Source: Callipepla californica brunnescens (Eukaryota > Chordata > Aves > Galliformes > Odontophoridae). From it: DNA of 64,000 nt. Positions 39,311-49,200 of the stretch are shown here, one piece after another (positions within the stretch are counted from its first letter, which is position 1; each line of letters begins with the position of its first letter). The translations under genes and the position numbers were made by a program. The stretch is from positions 35,349,733-35,413,732 of the forward strand of contig JALIRH010000002.1 in the NCBI GenBank assembly GCA_023055505.1, written 5' to 3'. Below the pieces are notes generated by a model. That model ran no database searches. It had not been told where the DNA came from and worked only from the letters and a program-made list of their open reading frames with translations.

Positions 39311-39534
39311 GAATTGGTTTAGTGGGTGGTGATGGGTTGGTCAAGACCCACCTGGACACCTACCTGTGCAACCTGGTCTAGGGAGCTGCTTTGGCAGTGG
39401 GGTTGGACTAGATGTTCTCTAGAGGTCCCTTCCAACCCCTACAATTCTGTGATTCTGAGATTTTGTGGTTGGACTAGGTGGACTTCACAGACTTTTCCAA
39501 CCTTAATGATTCTATGATTCTACTCTATGATTCA
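39311..39534 (+). mobile_element. CR1 tail nested inside another CR1 tail, both sense
   Basis: The outer copy begins 'gaattggtttagtgggtggt' and breaks off at about 39340. A second CR1 end occupies about 39341-39465 ('ttggactagatgttctctag', 'aggtcccttccaacccctac', 'attctgtgattctg'). The outer copy then resumes at about 39466 with 'ggttggactaggtggacttc' and finishes with 'ccttaatgattctatgattc'. Confidence 0.8.
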
Positions 39535-40565
39535 CTTTACATCACTGGTATCTTCCTTGTCTTGGCATATCTCAGACGACACTAAGTCATGTAGAGAGGT
39601 ATGGATCATCTCAGTCCTATAAAGGTGCATTCTGGGCACCACCATTCTGATTATATATTGAGAATCTCTGCATTACAATTCCTCTCTTCTTAATTAAGAC
39701 ATGCTTTAATAATGATATTGCAAAAGTAGCAGTGAATATCTTATGTCTATAGATATGTTCCCCAGTCCTCATTTTGACTCTAGATTCTGTGTTACACAGA
39801 GTGCTGCTTGGGGTGCTAGCAGCATGCTTAGCTCCCACCTCCATAAATCTATCATAATTCAGTGATTTTGAAGTAGCTTGATTAGTATGAGTACAGGTTG
39901 GGAAGGAGTGCTGTTCCCACAGTAAAGATATCAAAGAAATTCAAGAGTTACAGTTTTTCCACTGCTCACTTTTGGCATAGCTTTATAAAGTCATTCAAAT
40001 TATGTTCCTTGGTTCTCTGAATAAGAGTAGGATTTCATCTTCCCTTCCCCTTTTCCGAGCTGAAGTCTGGCCGGCTGTACAAGCCTTTGGACAACAGGGC
40101 CCTTGGGGCCTCAAGAACTACTGCAGCACAAACAGTTTGCCTTTGTGTGGTATATTTAGATGACAGATAAAAAGCAGTCGGTGTCTGAGGCAGTTCTGAA
40201 TGTTACAAACGCCAAAGCTTTTATCAGCACCAGGACTCTCTTATTACCCAGTTAGTAGGGAGCAACAAGTTATCATCATTACTGCTGTGAAAAGCGTTCT
40301 CTTTCTTTATGGCTCTTTATTTTTTTGTTCCTCAGACCTCTGTTGCTGCAGAAATATTATTCCGCACTCCTAAATGAGTAATTTCTATGGAGCTTTTGCT
40401 CTGTTTTCTTGTGGCCAAGCAGTCCAAATTCTCTCCTGTTTCCATCCTCCCTCTGCAAAGAGGACTCACAACCACACCCATAAGGACTCCTCAGGATGAG
40501 GAGCAGCAGAGCCTCCACTGGCAGACTACACAGAAAAGCAGATGAACCAAAGAGGGTTCATCAGA
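39535..40565. other. intergenic sequence, possible conserved element
   Basis: No gene or repeat recognised. The 40180-40440 interval has even composition and several TAAT/ATTA and GATA-like cores; it is discussed under findings. Confidence 0.45.
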
Positions 40566-40650
40566 ATTACAGAATCATAGAACAGTTTGAGTTGGAAGGG
40601 ACCTTTAGAGGACCTCTACCCACCTCCCCTGCAATGAACAGGGACATCTA
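40566..40650 (-). mobile_element. CR1 LINE tail fragment, antisense
   Basis: 'ttacagaatcatagaacagt', 'ttgagttggaagggaccttt' and 'cccctgcaatgaacagggac' mark a short antisense CR1 end. Confidence 0.85.
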
Positions 40651-41581
40651 TCCGCCTTTTTCTCAGACCATGCATATGCTTTACACCTCCCTCACCGTGT
40701 CTCTTCTGTTCTTGAGGTCTGCACACTATCTGCAGGGCTTACCTGCCCCTCTACGCACTGTGAGATGCCAGCCCTGGCTGGCTTTCATCACAGCAAGACT
40801 GCTCACATCTGTGACGTTAAAAATGGAGCAAATGAGGATGCAGACAGAGCAGCTGAGTGGGCAGGCTGAGCACAGATGCCTGCATACAGAACTGTGGAAG
40901 CAGGAGCCAGTCAGCCCCAGAACGTAGGAAGGGGAATAACCGTGATCCTAGTGGACTATCTGTCCCACCACAGCATGCTGTTAGAGCACAAGCCAATAAA
41001 TGACGATAGAACTGAGGGTCAGAGAGGGAGGGCCAGTACTTGATCTTGAGGACTCAACTGATTATGTCCAAAAAATAGAAGAAAAAAAAAAGTCTATTTT
41101 TAAAGAGCGTCCTAACAGCAAAAGAGGCACTGAATGTGTCAGCTCTGGAGTTAGTCAGAGCCTCTCCAGCTACCGTACCCAGGCAGAGCCAGGAGTCCAC
41201 AGTGTTCCTGCCCAAAGCCCTGCAGCACACATGCTTACTCAGTGGCACAGCAATTAGTCTCCAAGTGCTAAAACAAATACACCCACAGGGGTGGTTGTTA
41301 AAAGGCTAGGCCATCTCCTGAGGGTTCACTAACCAAGTTGGCTGATACTACTGGGGAATAGAGGGCCTGGTTCCCTTTCCACATACACTGATTTTATAGA
41401 AGAGCTGACTTTGATGTACCTCTGCCACTCCCAGAATCCATTTGAGCCCCCTTAGTACCTGACCCACAGGCCAACAAGTGGCAGAAGGCAGCACTGCCAT
41501 ACAATGACAGCACGGGGCTCCCTGTTGGCCTGGCTGTGCCTCAGCCCTGGGGAGGCAAAGCCGAAGTGCCTCACTTTTATT
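40651..41581. other. intergenic sequence upstream of PENK, nothing recognised
   Basis: Unique sequence between two CR1 fragments. The open frame spanning 40496-40927 runs through the CR1 tail and is not treated as coding. Confidence 0.5.
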
Positions 41582-41806
41582 CAGTTGGAAGGAACCCTTT
41601 CAGGGTCAGCTGGTCCTGCAGAGAGCAGGGATACCTACAGTTCAGACAGGATGCTCAGAGCCCCATCCAACCTGGCCCTGAGTGCCTCCAAGGATGGGTC
41701 ATCCACATCCCTGGGCAACCAGTGCCTCACTAACCTTAGCATAAAAATACAACTGTTAAATTGTTAAATCTCTCCCACATCCATTCTAAATCTCCCTCTT
41801 CCCCGG
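41582..41806 (-). mobile_element. CR1 LINE 3' fragment, antisense
   Basis: 'cagttggaaggaaccctttc', 'agccccatccaacctggccc', 'ccacatccctgggcaaccag' and a decayed end near 'aatctccctcttccccggg'. This is the closest repeat to the PENK promoter, ending about 370 bp upstream of the paired CREs. Confidence 0.85.
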
Positions 41807-42066
41807 GGGATAATTCTGCACCCAAAAAGTCCCTTCACTCAGCCCCAGAAACGATGAACCCAAAGGGCAGCAAATAGAGAGAGAAGCACACTGCCACGGT
41901 GAGGGTCTACCTCGAGGCTGTGAGCCGCTCGTTTGCTTTGGCAGAAAGAGGGACGGGAAGGAAAACGGTCACACGCAGAAACACCAAGGGAAGGGGGGAA
42001 AAAAAAAGTAAAAAACGCTCTTTAAACTGCTCCGCACGGCCGCGCTGCCCCGGGCGCAGCTTCTCC

Positions 42067-42073
42067 TGACTCA
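42067..42073 (+). promoter_or_regulatory. PENK: AP-1-like site upstream of PENK
   Basis: A consensus TGACTCA heptamer about 100 bp upstream of the paired CREs and about 200 bp upstream of the predicted start. AP-1 regulation of enkephalin genes is established in mammals; its use here is inference from the motif. Confidence 0.5.
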
Positions 42074-42170
42074 CGCCGATGCCGAACGCTCTCCCGACGG
42101 CCGGGCCGCTCGCCCACCCCGCCGGAGCACCCGTAGAGGGGGCAGCGGTGCTGGGGGGGCTCGGGGGGGA

Positions 42171-42189
42171 TGTCGTAGGTGCTGCGTCA
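42171..42189 (+). promoter_or_regulatory. PENK: paired enkephalin CREs (ENKCRE-1 and ENKCRE-2 equivalents)
   Basis: TGTCGTA at 42171-42177 and TGCGTCA at 42183-42189 are separated by 5 nt. As I recall the mammalian PENK enhancer, it has TGGCGTA and TGCGTCA at the same spacing, so ENKCRE-2 is identical and ENKCRE-1 differs by one base. These elements bind CREB/AP-1 family factors and mediate cAMP and depolarisation-induced transcription in mammals. Their position about 85-100 bp upstream of the predicted start also fits. Confidence 0.85.
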
Positions 42190-42206
42190 GCGGGAGCCCG
42201 GCGGCG

Positions 42207-42211
42207 ATTGG
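42207..42211 (-). promoter_or_regulatory. PENK: inverted CCAAT box (NF-1/NF-Y type)
   Basis: ATTGG inside 'cggcgattggggg', directly 3' of ENKCRE-2. The mammalian PENK promoter has a very similar block in the same relative place. Confidence 0.65.
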
Positions 42212-42242
42212 GGGAGGCCGCGCTCTGCCCGCGTTCCCTAAT

Positions 42243-42248
42243 TATAAA
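42243..42248 (+). promoter_or_regulatory. PENK: TATA box of PENK
   Basis: TATAAA within 'taattataaagtgcccg', 54 bp after ENKCRE-2. Initiation about 30 bp downstream, near 42274, is inferred. Confidence 0.8.
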
Positions 42249-42273
42249 GTGCCCGCTCCTCGCTCATCGCACC

Positions 42274-42437
42274 CGCTCCGCTCGGCTCGCTGACGGCCGC
42301 GGGCTGTCCGTCCCTCCCACCCCTCCGGAGTCGCTCCGGAGGCTCTGGCCGCTCAGCCCCGCTACGCGGCTCGACGCCGAGGCTCCAGCGGCGAGGCGCT
42401 GCCCAGCGACCAGCGCGAGTCCCGAGGGGAGCGCTGC
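42274..42437 (+). other. PENK: PENK non-coding exon 1 (predicted)
   Basis: Runs from the predicted start 30 bp after TATA to a consensus donor GTGAGT at 42438-42443. It has no ATG, so no upstream start competes with the main one. It is very GC-rich and holds a perfect 9-bp hairpin (42322-42342). The mammalian gene has small non-coding 5' exons before the signal-peptide exon; whether this interval is one exon or two in this bird cannot be decided from sequence alone. Confidence 0.55.
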
Positions 42438-42712
42438 GTGAGTGCCCCGCGCCGTCGGGGCGGCTGTGCCCGCGGCTGCAGCGCCGGGCTCGGGCGGGAG
42501 CCGGGGAGCGGGAGGTGCGGTGCGGGCTTTGGGACGAGCCCTTTGCTGGACGGCGGCTGTTGGTCGCCGTCTCCTCGCCGCTGCTCGAAGCGGCGTCGCG
42601 AGAGTTGCACGCGGTTGAAACGGCGTCGGCCGAGCTTTTTCCGGCCCCGGGGTGGAGGGAGGGCGAGTCGGGGCGTCGCGGCCGCCGTCTGACCTCTCCT
42701 TCTTGCAGCCCC

Positions 42713-42850
42713 ATGGCGTTGCTGCTGCGGCTCGGCTGCTCGCTGCTGGCGCTCAGCACCTGCCTGCTGCCGCGGGCGCGGGCGGACTGCGGGCGAGACT
42801 GCGCGGCGTGCGCCTACCGCCTGGGGCCCCGCGCCGACATCCACCCGCTG
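42713..42850 (+). CDS. PENK: PENK coding exon with signal peptide
   Basis: The acceptor 'cttcttgcag' ends at 42708, and four bases later ATG opens 46 codons ending at a GTAAGA donor at 42851 (phase 0). It encodes a signal peptide (residues 1-24: hydrophobic core LLLRLGCSLLALSTCLL, then ARA cleavage site) and the start of the Cys-rich propeptide (DCGRDCAACAYRL). The Cys-rich segment is known in mammals to aid sorting to dense-core granules. This start is chosen because it is the only ATG giving a signal peptide and sits immediately after the acceptor. A larger frame extends upstream into the intron but is not coding. Confidence 0.95.
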
Positions 42851-44663
42851 GTAAGAGCCCGGGCGGGGCGGGCGGCAGGGACGGGAGCCGGGGCTGGGGT
42901 AGGGGACGGAGCGGGACGGGGCGGGGAGTTGGGTTGGAAGGAAACAGCGCGGGGTCCCTCCGCCGAGCAGCGTGGGAAGAGCCGAGTTGGGGCTGAAGGG
43001 AACGGGGTCTCACGGCGAAGTCCGAGCCCGCCCGGAGCATCACTGACTCCTTTTGCGCTTCTAACGGGGAGGTGATGGGATTAGCAGCGTGCCTGCAACC
43101 ATCCCCCTGACGTTTTGGCTTCTCCCGAGGTAAATCGCGTTACGAAGCTCCGGCATTATTATTTCAGTCTGTAGTTTTAATGAAGTTGATAATTCAGACA
43201 GAGGGACAGCGCAACTTGCAGTGCGAGCACAGGTGCGCCGGGCTCCGGTGCCCGTGGTACCGCAGCTCCAGGCCCCGGATCGCCGCGCTCTCAGCACCCA
43301 GGAAAGTTCTCCTCCGGAGGTCTCGGTTGTTTGGGAGCATTAAAAGGAAGGAGTGGAGCTGTTCTGTGCAGAGTTCGGAGCACTGAGTGCTTCTGCTTGG
43401 AGTAAATGCTCCGAAAGAAAGGACTCACTGTCAACCACGGTGGGTTTATAATACTCTTAGGATGGTTCCGAAGAAGTTCTGTTTTCATTTTATATATTAC
43501 TCTACATACATTCACATATTCAAGATTACAGTGAAGCTTTAAAGCTCACCAGGGAAGAAGTGGCAGCTTATTATTTTGGAAGGAGAGCTGTGTGTTTGTT
43601 GTGGGTGTCTATATAGGGATTCTTTTTTGCATACTTTCAGCAATTATTCAAGAAAGAATTAAATTTCCACCCACTAGCAACACTTACTAGTTGAAATGGG
43701 AAAAGAAGGAACATCCCATTTCATTTATTTCTTATACAGGTACAGTTTCTAGAACAAATGTTTTTGGATTCTAGTGCCTGGTAACATCAGAACTGATCTT
43801 ATCATATTATATGTGTAAGATATAACCTGGTTGTTCATTTGGCAATAGGCTGTTAAAACAAATTGAGAAGGGAAGAATAGATTTATTCTTGCTTTAAATC
43901 AGTTTCAAAGCCAGGCTGCAGCGAGATCACATTCTCTTTATTGCACAAGTATAGTAAACAGAAATACACACATAGGGTGTGATAAAATAAATCATTGTAT
44001 TCCAAAGTACAGAAACGCATTTCATTTTCTTGTGATCACATCAAAAATTGTGTTCCAGATTCTCAAGATGAAACAGAGCTCTTCAGGCAGGTAAGACCAG
44101 AAGTAGCGAGTTGGTCTGACAGATATTGAGAGACAACTGTGCTGAGATTTAGTTTCACACTTTTCAAGCATTTTGAGATCCTTAGAAAACATCATCCAGG
44201 CAAAATAACTGTTTCTGTTACTGAAAAGCTTGATGATTTCTTTTTTGCAGCTGAAGAGTTTTGTTTCACAAGTAAATTCCCCAACACAGCAGAGATAGGA
44301 GCTAATATGTATGTTACTATTGACTCGTTACCTGATATGTACAGAAGTGATGGAAACTTTCGTAATTCTTACCCTGAAAAGTTTTCTTCACAGTCAAACA
44401 CAGCTCAGGATGTTTTTCCTCTTTCTGATGATCACTGATTTCTAAGTCAAAACTGCAAAATCAGATGTCTGATTCTGCCTAAGAAAGTCTGTATTTCTCC
44501 ATTGGAATTGGTACACATTTGAAAGAGCTGCTCCGTAAGTTAAAACAAACTGTATCACACAAAAATATAACCTTTACAGCCATGTGGTGCATTGAAGGTA
44601 CAGAACAGTATGATACAGCTGGCGTCTTTGCAACAGTGATGCCATTTTATTTGTTCCAAGTGA

Positions 44664-44820
44664 CACAGAATCATAGGATGGTTTGAGTTGGAAGGGACCT
44701 TAAAGATCATCCAGTTCCAACCCCCTGCTGCAGGCAGGGACACCTCCCTCTAGACCAGGTTGCTCAGTGCCCCATCCAGCCTGGCCTTGAGTGCTTCCAG
44801 GAAGATGGAATCTGCAACCT
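44664..44820 (-). mobile_element. CR1 LINE tail fragment in PENK intron, antisense
   Basis: 'acagaatcataggatggttt', 'gagttggaagggaccttaaa', 'gatcatccagttccaacccc' and 'gtgccccatccagcctggcc'. An antisense CR1 end. Confidence 0.95.
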
Positions 44821-44825
44821 CAAGG

Positions 44826-44886
44826 CATCATAGAATCCTCTGAGTTGAAAAGGACCTTTAAAGGTCATCTAGTCCCACTCCCCTGC
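44826..44886 (-). mobile_element. second CR1 tail fragment in PENK intron, antisense
   Basis: A fresh CR1 tail starts immediately after the first fragment: 'catcatagaatcctctgagt', 'tgaaaaggacctttaaaggt', 'catctagtcccactcccctg'. Two independent insertions side by side, or one insertion into the other, are both possible. Confidence 0.85.
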
Positions 44887-45300
44887 TTCTTTTTTAACAT
44901 TTCCAAGTGTTATTTTTAATGATGAGGGTTGTACATACTTTCGCATGTTCATTATGCAGTGAACCACAACTGGTTTATAAATTCCCATTGTTAAACACAG
45001 AAGCTCATAAGAGTTAACCCTGGTATAATGGAGAGGCAAGGGCTTTACATGCAGCTCTCTTTGAAACAGAATCCTAGAGGTGGCCTTGGCACGCAGTAGC
45101 GATAACCCAGCTTGTCTCATATCCCCTACCTTAGAGTGCCAAGTCCCTCGTGGAAGGATATGAAAAACTTCAGTGACACAAAGAGTGGTCCTTCCAAGGC
45201 ATTTATAAACAGAAGCTCTCTCCTGGCCTTTTAAAAAGAAGAGGAGCTAAGGTGTTTGTTACTACTGAATCACCCTTAGTAAACAACATCCATTTTTCAG

Positions 45301-45966
45301 GCATGTACACTAGAATGTGAAGGAAAGCTGCCTTCTGCCAAAGCCTGGGAGACCTGCAAGGAGCTGCTGCAGCTGACAAAGCTGGACCTTTCTGAGGACA
45401 GCAACGCTGCTCCAGGAGACAAGAAAGAGCTGGATGAGAACCACCTGCTTGCCAAGAAGTATGGTGGCTTCATGAAGAGATATGGGGGTTTCATGAAGAA
45501 AATGGATGAGCTCTACCACCCAGAGTCAGAGGATGAAGCTAATGGAGGAGAGATCTTGGCTAAGAGGTACGGAGGGTTCATGAAGAAGGACTCAGATGAC
45601 GATGCCCTGGCTAATTCCTCCGACCTGCTAAAGGAGCTTTTAGGAGCAGGGGATAACCCTGAAGCAGCACATTACCGAGGAATCAATGAAAATGATGCAG
45701 ATGTCAGCAAAAGATACGGCGGGTTCATGAGAAGCATAAAGCGCAGTCCAGAGCTGGAAGATGAAGCCAAAGAGCTGCAAAAGAGATACGGTGGTTTCAT
45801 GAGAAGGGTGGGCAGGCCAGAGTGGTGGCTAGATTACCAGAAACGGTATGGCGGCTTTCTCAAGCGCTTCGCCGATTCCATTCTCCCTTCAGAAGAAGAT
45901 GGGGAAACTTATTCCAAAGAGGTCCCAGAAATGGAAAAGAGATACGGTGGATTTATGAGATTTTAA
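45301..45966 (+). CDS. PENK: PENK main coding exon with seven enkephalin copies
   Basis: Encodes residues 47-267 and a TAA stop at 45964. Enkephalin units: Met at 100-104, 107-111, 136-140 and 209-213; an extended octapeptide YGGFMRSI at 185-192; Leu (YGGFL) at 229-233; and the C-terminal heptapeptide YGGFMRF at 261-267. DNA positions of the tyrosine codons are 45460, 45481, 45568, 45715, 45787, 45847 and 45943. Most units are bracketed by KR, KK or RR. The first is preceded by KK (98-99), where mammals have KR as I recall. Peptide E (209-233, containing GRPEWWLDYQKR) and peptide F (107-140) regions are conserved. Synonymous codons vary between copies, so the repeats are old and not recently homogenised. 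Confidence 0.97.
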   Translation, partial: ACTLECEGKLPSAKAWETCKELLQLTKLDLSEDSNAAPGDKKELDENHLLAKKYGGFMKRYGGFMKKMDELYHPESEDEANGGEILAKRYGGFMKKDSDDDALANSSDLLKELLGAGDNPEAAHYRGINENDADVSKRYGGFMRSIKRSPELEDEAKELQKRYGGFMRRVGRPEWWLDYQKRYGGFLKRFADSILPSEEDGETYSKEVPEMEKRYGGFMRF

Positions 45967-46275
45967 TACCTTTCCCTTTACTCCTTTTGTCCTAAATGAG
46001 AGACTGCCTTACTGGTCGTAACTTATTGTAATGTGTTGCTTGTACTGTACAGTTTTTTTACCATCCTGGTTAATGATGCAACCTGTGATCTGTCGTTTCA
46101 GGTCCTGTGCTCCTTCCAGTCAGATAACTAATTTCTGGTTTAGTCAAGTTTCAGTCCGTGCTGTAGTTTCCATGCTAAAACAATTTTGATTACTGTCTTC
46201 ATTTCTTTAAACAGGAAGTACACCTGCAGTAGAGTTGCTTTACTGTATATACAATAAATCTTCATCCTAACTGCA
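45967..46275 (+). other. PENK: PENK 3' UTR
   Basis: AT-rich sequence after the stop, including 'gtactgtacagttttttta', which I recall as conserved in mammalian PENK 3' UTRs. The end is inferred about 20 bp after the poly(A) signal. Confidence 0.75.
46253..46258 (+). terminator. PENK: PENK polyadenylation signal
   Basis: A canonical AATAAA 287 bp after the stop codon, with T-rich sequence downstream (ttttttctgttattt). A second AATAAA near 46404 could serve a longer 3' end. Confidence 0.85.
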
Positions 46276-49200
46276 TCAATTCTGAAATGCTTTTTTCTGT
46301 TATTTAATCAAACATTATATCATTTTTGCTTAACACTGAGCACAGTAATGCCAACCTCTTTTCTGTAATTACAGAATTTGTACTGCACACACAACACCTG
46401 AAATAAATATTTGTCTTCAGTTTTCTCAATGACTTAGAATACCAGACAATAAATATATGCTCTAAAGAGGATATTATTGTATTTGCTCTATCTGCTCTCA
46501 TATTAACCCATTAGCTGAATTTATTGTCCTTAACCATTTCACATGAAAACAGCTCACAAACATCTTTTACTTAAAGCTCTAAAAACATATCTCTAGTTCA
46601 CAACACAGTGCCACAAATTATTTAGTGACAGCTGTTAACATTCATCCCAGGTAGGACTGTATGTTTGGCCTTTAAGTTACAAACACTGACTCAAGAAGCC
46701 ATGAGTGCATTGGTGCGCAGTTAACATGACCATAAATTTCATTAAAAAAACGCTGAATTTACAGAGCACCTGACAAATGATTTTCTGTGGAGCAGCTTTC
46801 TGTTTGTTTCCTCAGCTGGTATAAAGTATTTGTACATTACTGACATGTGGGAAATTGCTGGCCAGTCTTGTCTAGATGTGAGAATAAATGGGAAACCCAA
46901 CACCAGTCTTTCACCATTTACACTGAAGGGCAGCTCCCATCCCCATGGATGCTTCCTTTTATAATTCTGCCTGACCAATCTCTTAGCTTCCTAGATCAGG
47001 TGTCTGAGCATTCTTCCCCCACTGACTGCTGCTAGTTATTACCCACTCACACTCATGTGATAAAAGTCTCATTGTCCACTCATACTGACAATAATTCCAG
47101 GCCACATGGACAGGATATTTAAAACCACAGGTCTTACCCTTAAAATTTATATAGACAAAATTCACAAAGCTGTTTAAATATCTGATTATTATTGAAATAG
47201 TGTATGGGAGCTAGATGTCTAAAGCCACCACAGGCTCTGCACTCAGTATCTGTACCTTAGATTTGCAAAGTAATTTCTACTGTCATAGCGAGCAGCTTAA
47301 AGGTCTGACTTCAACTTCAAGACAGCAGGGTTTTCTGGGCACTCAGTACTTTTAAAAACTTATCTCTAGTGAAGTGTCCAAATACACACTTGTAAGTCTA
47401 ATCATATACAACTAGTTGTGCTAATTTTTGGCTTGGCCTTGAGAGGATGCTCTGAAGTAGCCAAAATGTGGCTGAAGAGTTGATAAAACTGCAAAGCGTT
47501 CCTTTTCCTTCACTAGAAATTGTGGCATCTGTTTTCCTGTCCTACTTTACAGGACTGATGGTAACAGATTTTAAAAGGGAAAAAGGTGCAGGCGCCTGTT
47601 AAAGCTCTGTGGCCTTCTGAGGGTTCGGCTAAACTCTGTATCACTCTTCTGAAGAGTTGCCCAAGGTGCCACATGAAAACTCCACTCTCTGTTCTTCCAC
47701 ACAAAAGCACCTTCCCACTCACAGGTGGAGCATGTGGAATGGACTCCTGGAGCACATCACCTTGAGGGCTTCATCCAGCAGGACATCAGGCTGAGCACAC
47801 TGCAAGCCAAGGTATGAGGGACAGACATCAGCAGGTGTGCTTGAAAAATCACACTCCAGAAAGAACTAAAATGACAGTGCAGTTGCACTCTGATCTTTCA
47901 ACATTTATTCACTTCTCCCTAAAGCTCACTCCTAATTTAGTCCCTTAAAGACCATTGCCAGTCTTCTAACTATAATGAGCACTGTTGCACTTACTCAGCG
48001 ATGGTGAAAGGTTTACCAGCTGTTTCCACCCATCCCTCACAATTCATAATTTAATGAGGAATGAAACTCCCAAAATTCAAGCAATCTAGCACGTACCTTG
48101 CAGAATTAAGTGCTTTAATCTAAACCTTCCAGTTTATGTAAGTTTACATGGTAAAAATGTACTTAATATCAAGTACATCTAACCAGGATAAATGAGTGCA
48201 GCCCAAAGGAGGAGATAGCAAAGGCAAGCAGTAAGTCTTATCCAGGGTTTGAGTAGGTAGGTGGCAATGTACACGGAAGGGGGAAAAGACTCTTAATTCT
48301 CTGAATAAAGCAACAAAACTGAACAGTCCTCACTTCTTCTATTTTAATTTAAACCCCTTCCATTCAGATGATATCTTGCTTTAATAATTATAATTAAAAA
48401 GATGCAAAATTAGAATAAAGTCTAAATTCTTCTGTTGTCATGGACTTTCCTATCTTACAACTTCCAGTTATGTCACCACTTAGGGGCTCTCTGACACTGA
48501 AGCATTCTAGCATTCTCAGTAATTAGCATTTCAGATGAAATCATCTCAAAATACTCTAGTAAATCAAGCAAGGTTTCCTAAAGTCCAATTTACTAAATCA
48601 TGAGGCTAAAGAAAGGCCAAAGATAGGATCTACAGGGCCAGGAGATGAAAAAGGGCATATCACTCTTTGTCCACATCCTGTAATCCTATAATTTTCCTCT
48701 TACAGTACATCCCTAGGATTGTCACTTCTCCAGATGATTACTGAGACAGTTGTCTAGCTTTAGTGAAATAAAAGTAGAAGAAAGCCTGATATCTGGAAAG
48801 AACATTAATTGCAAGGATATTCTCAAGGAAAAAATGTCACCCTGAGACCAAAAACCAGATTTTACATTTCCTTTCCCTGGCTTTTATCACTGTTCTTGGC
48901 ATCTTTACATGGCAGTCAGTATTCCAGAGTTAAACCACATATGGTATCATTGGTCTGAATACTAAGCATGCTCCAGTATGCTAAGTATAACAGAAACTGA
49001 ATATGAACAGTGAGACGTGGAAGGATCCACACCTGCCAAAGAGCTTAATGCCTCTGCATTAGGAAGAAAGAAAATAAAAAAGGAAAGAAAACGGTAGTCT
49101 AGTTGAGACTGGAAAAGGATGAGCTGGGCTTTTTAATAGGAACTAACTAAAGCAAGGATGCAAAAAAGGGTTTCCTGAACCAATTGGATTTCACTTAATG

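Larger units (their letters stand above)
42010..43100. promoter_or_regulatory. PENK: CpG island over the PENK promoter, exon 1 and signal-peptide exon
   Basis: A sharp rise in G+C and dense CpG dinucleotides compared with AT-rich flanks. It covers the core promoter, the non-coding exon, the first intron and the first coding exon. The large open frames on both strands here (up to 186 codons) are a by-product of GC-rich sequence, apart from the true exon at 42713-42850. Confidence 0.85.
42851..45300 (+). other. PENK: PENK intron between coding exons
   Basis: A 2,450-bp phase-0 intron with GTAAGA donor and a TTTTTCAG acceptor at 45293-45300. The first 250 bp are still in the CpG island and the remainder is AT-rich. 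It holds two antisense CR1 tails at 44664-44886, ending about 415 bp before the acceptor. No alternative coding exon was recognised. Confidence 0.9.
42274..46275 (+). other. PENK: PENK transcription unit (proenkephalin precursor)
   Basis: Proenkephalin-A is a secreted neuropeptide precursor processed in the regulated secretory pathway at dibasic sites to Met- and Leu-enkephalin, ligands of delta and mu opioid receptors. Joining 42713-42850 to 45301-45966 gives 267 codons, the length I recall for the mammalian protein. The order is signal peptide (1-24), a Cys-rich N-terminal segment with six cysteines (26, 30, 33, 48, 52, 65), then seven enkephalin units. Splice sites are consensus GT/AG. The transcript start is inferred from the TATA box and the end from AATAAA at 46253. 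Plus strand, followed by the SDR16C gene about 11.5 kb downstream, as in mammals. Confidence 0.95.

Noticed and set aside
42238..43075. Long open frames of 114-186 codons on both strands in the PENK CpG island
   Set aside because: GC-rich, stop-poor sequence explains them. Only the 46 codons at 42713-42850 have splice signals, a signal peptide and family similarity.
45297..45519. Antisense open frames over the enkephalin repeats
   Set aside because: They mirror the repeated YGGFM codons on the other strand and carry no signal of their own.
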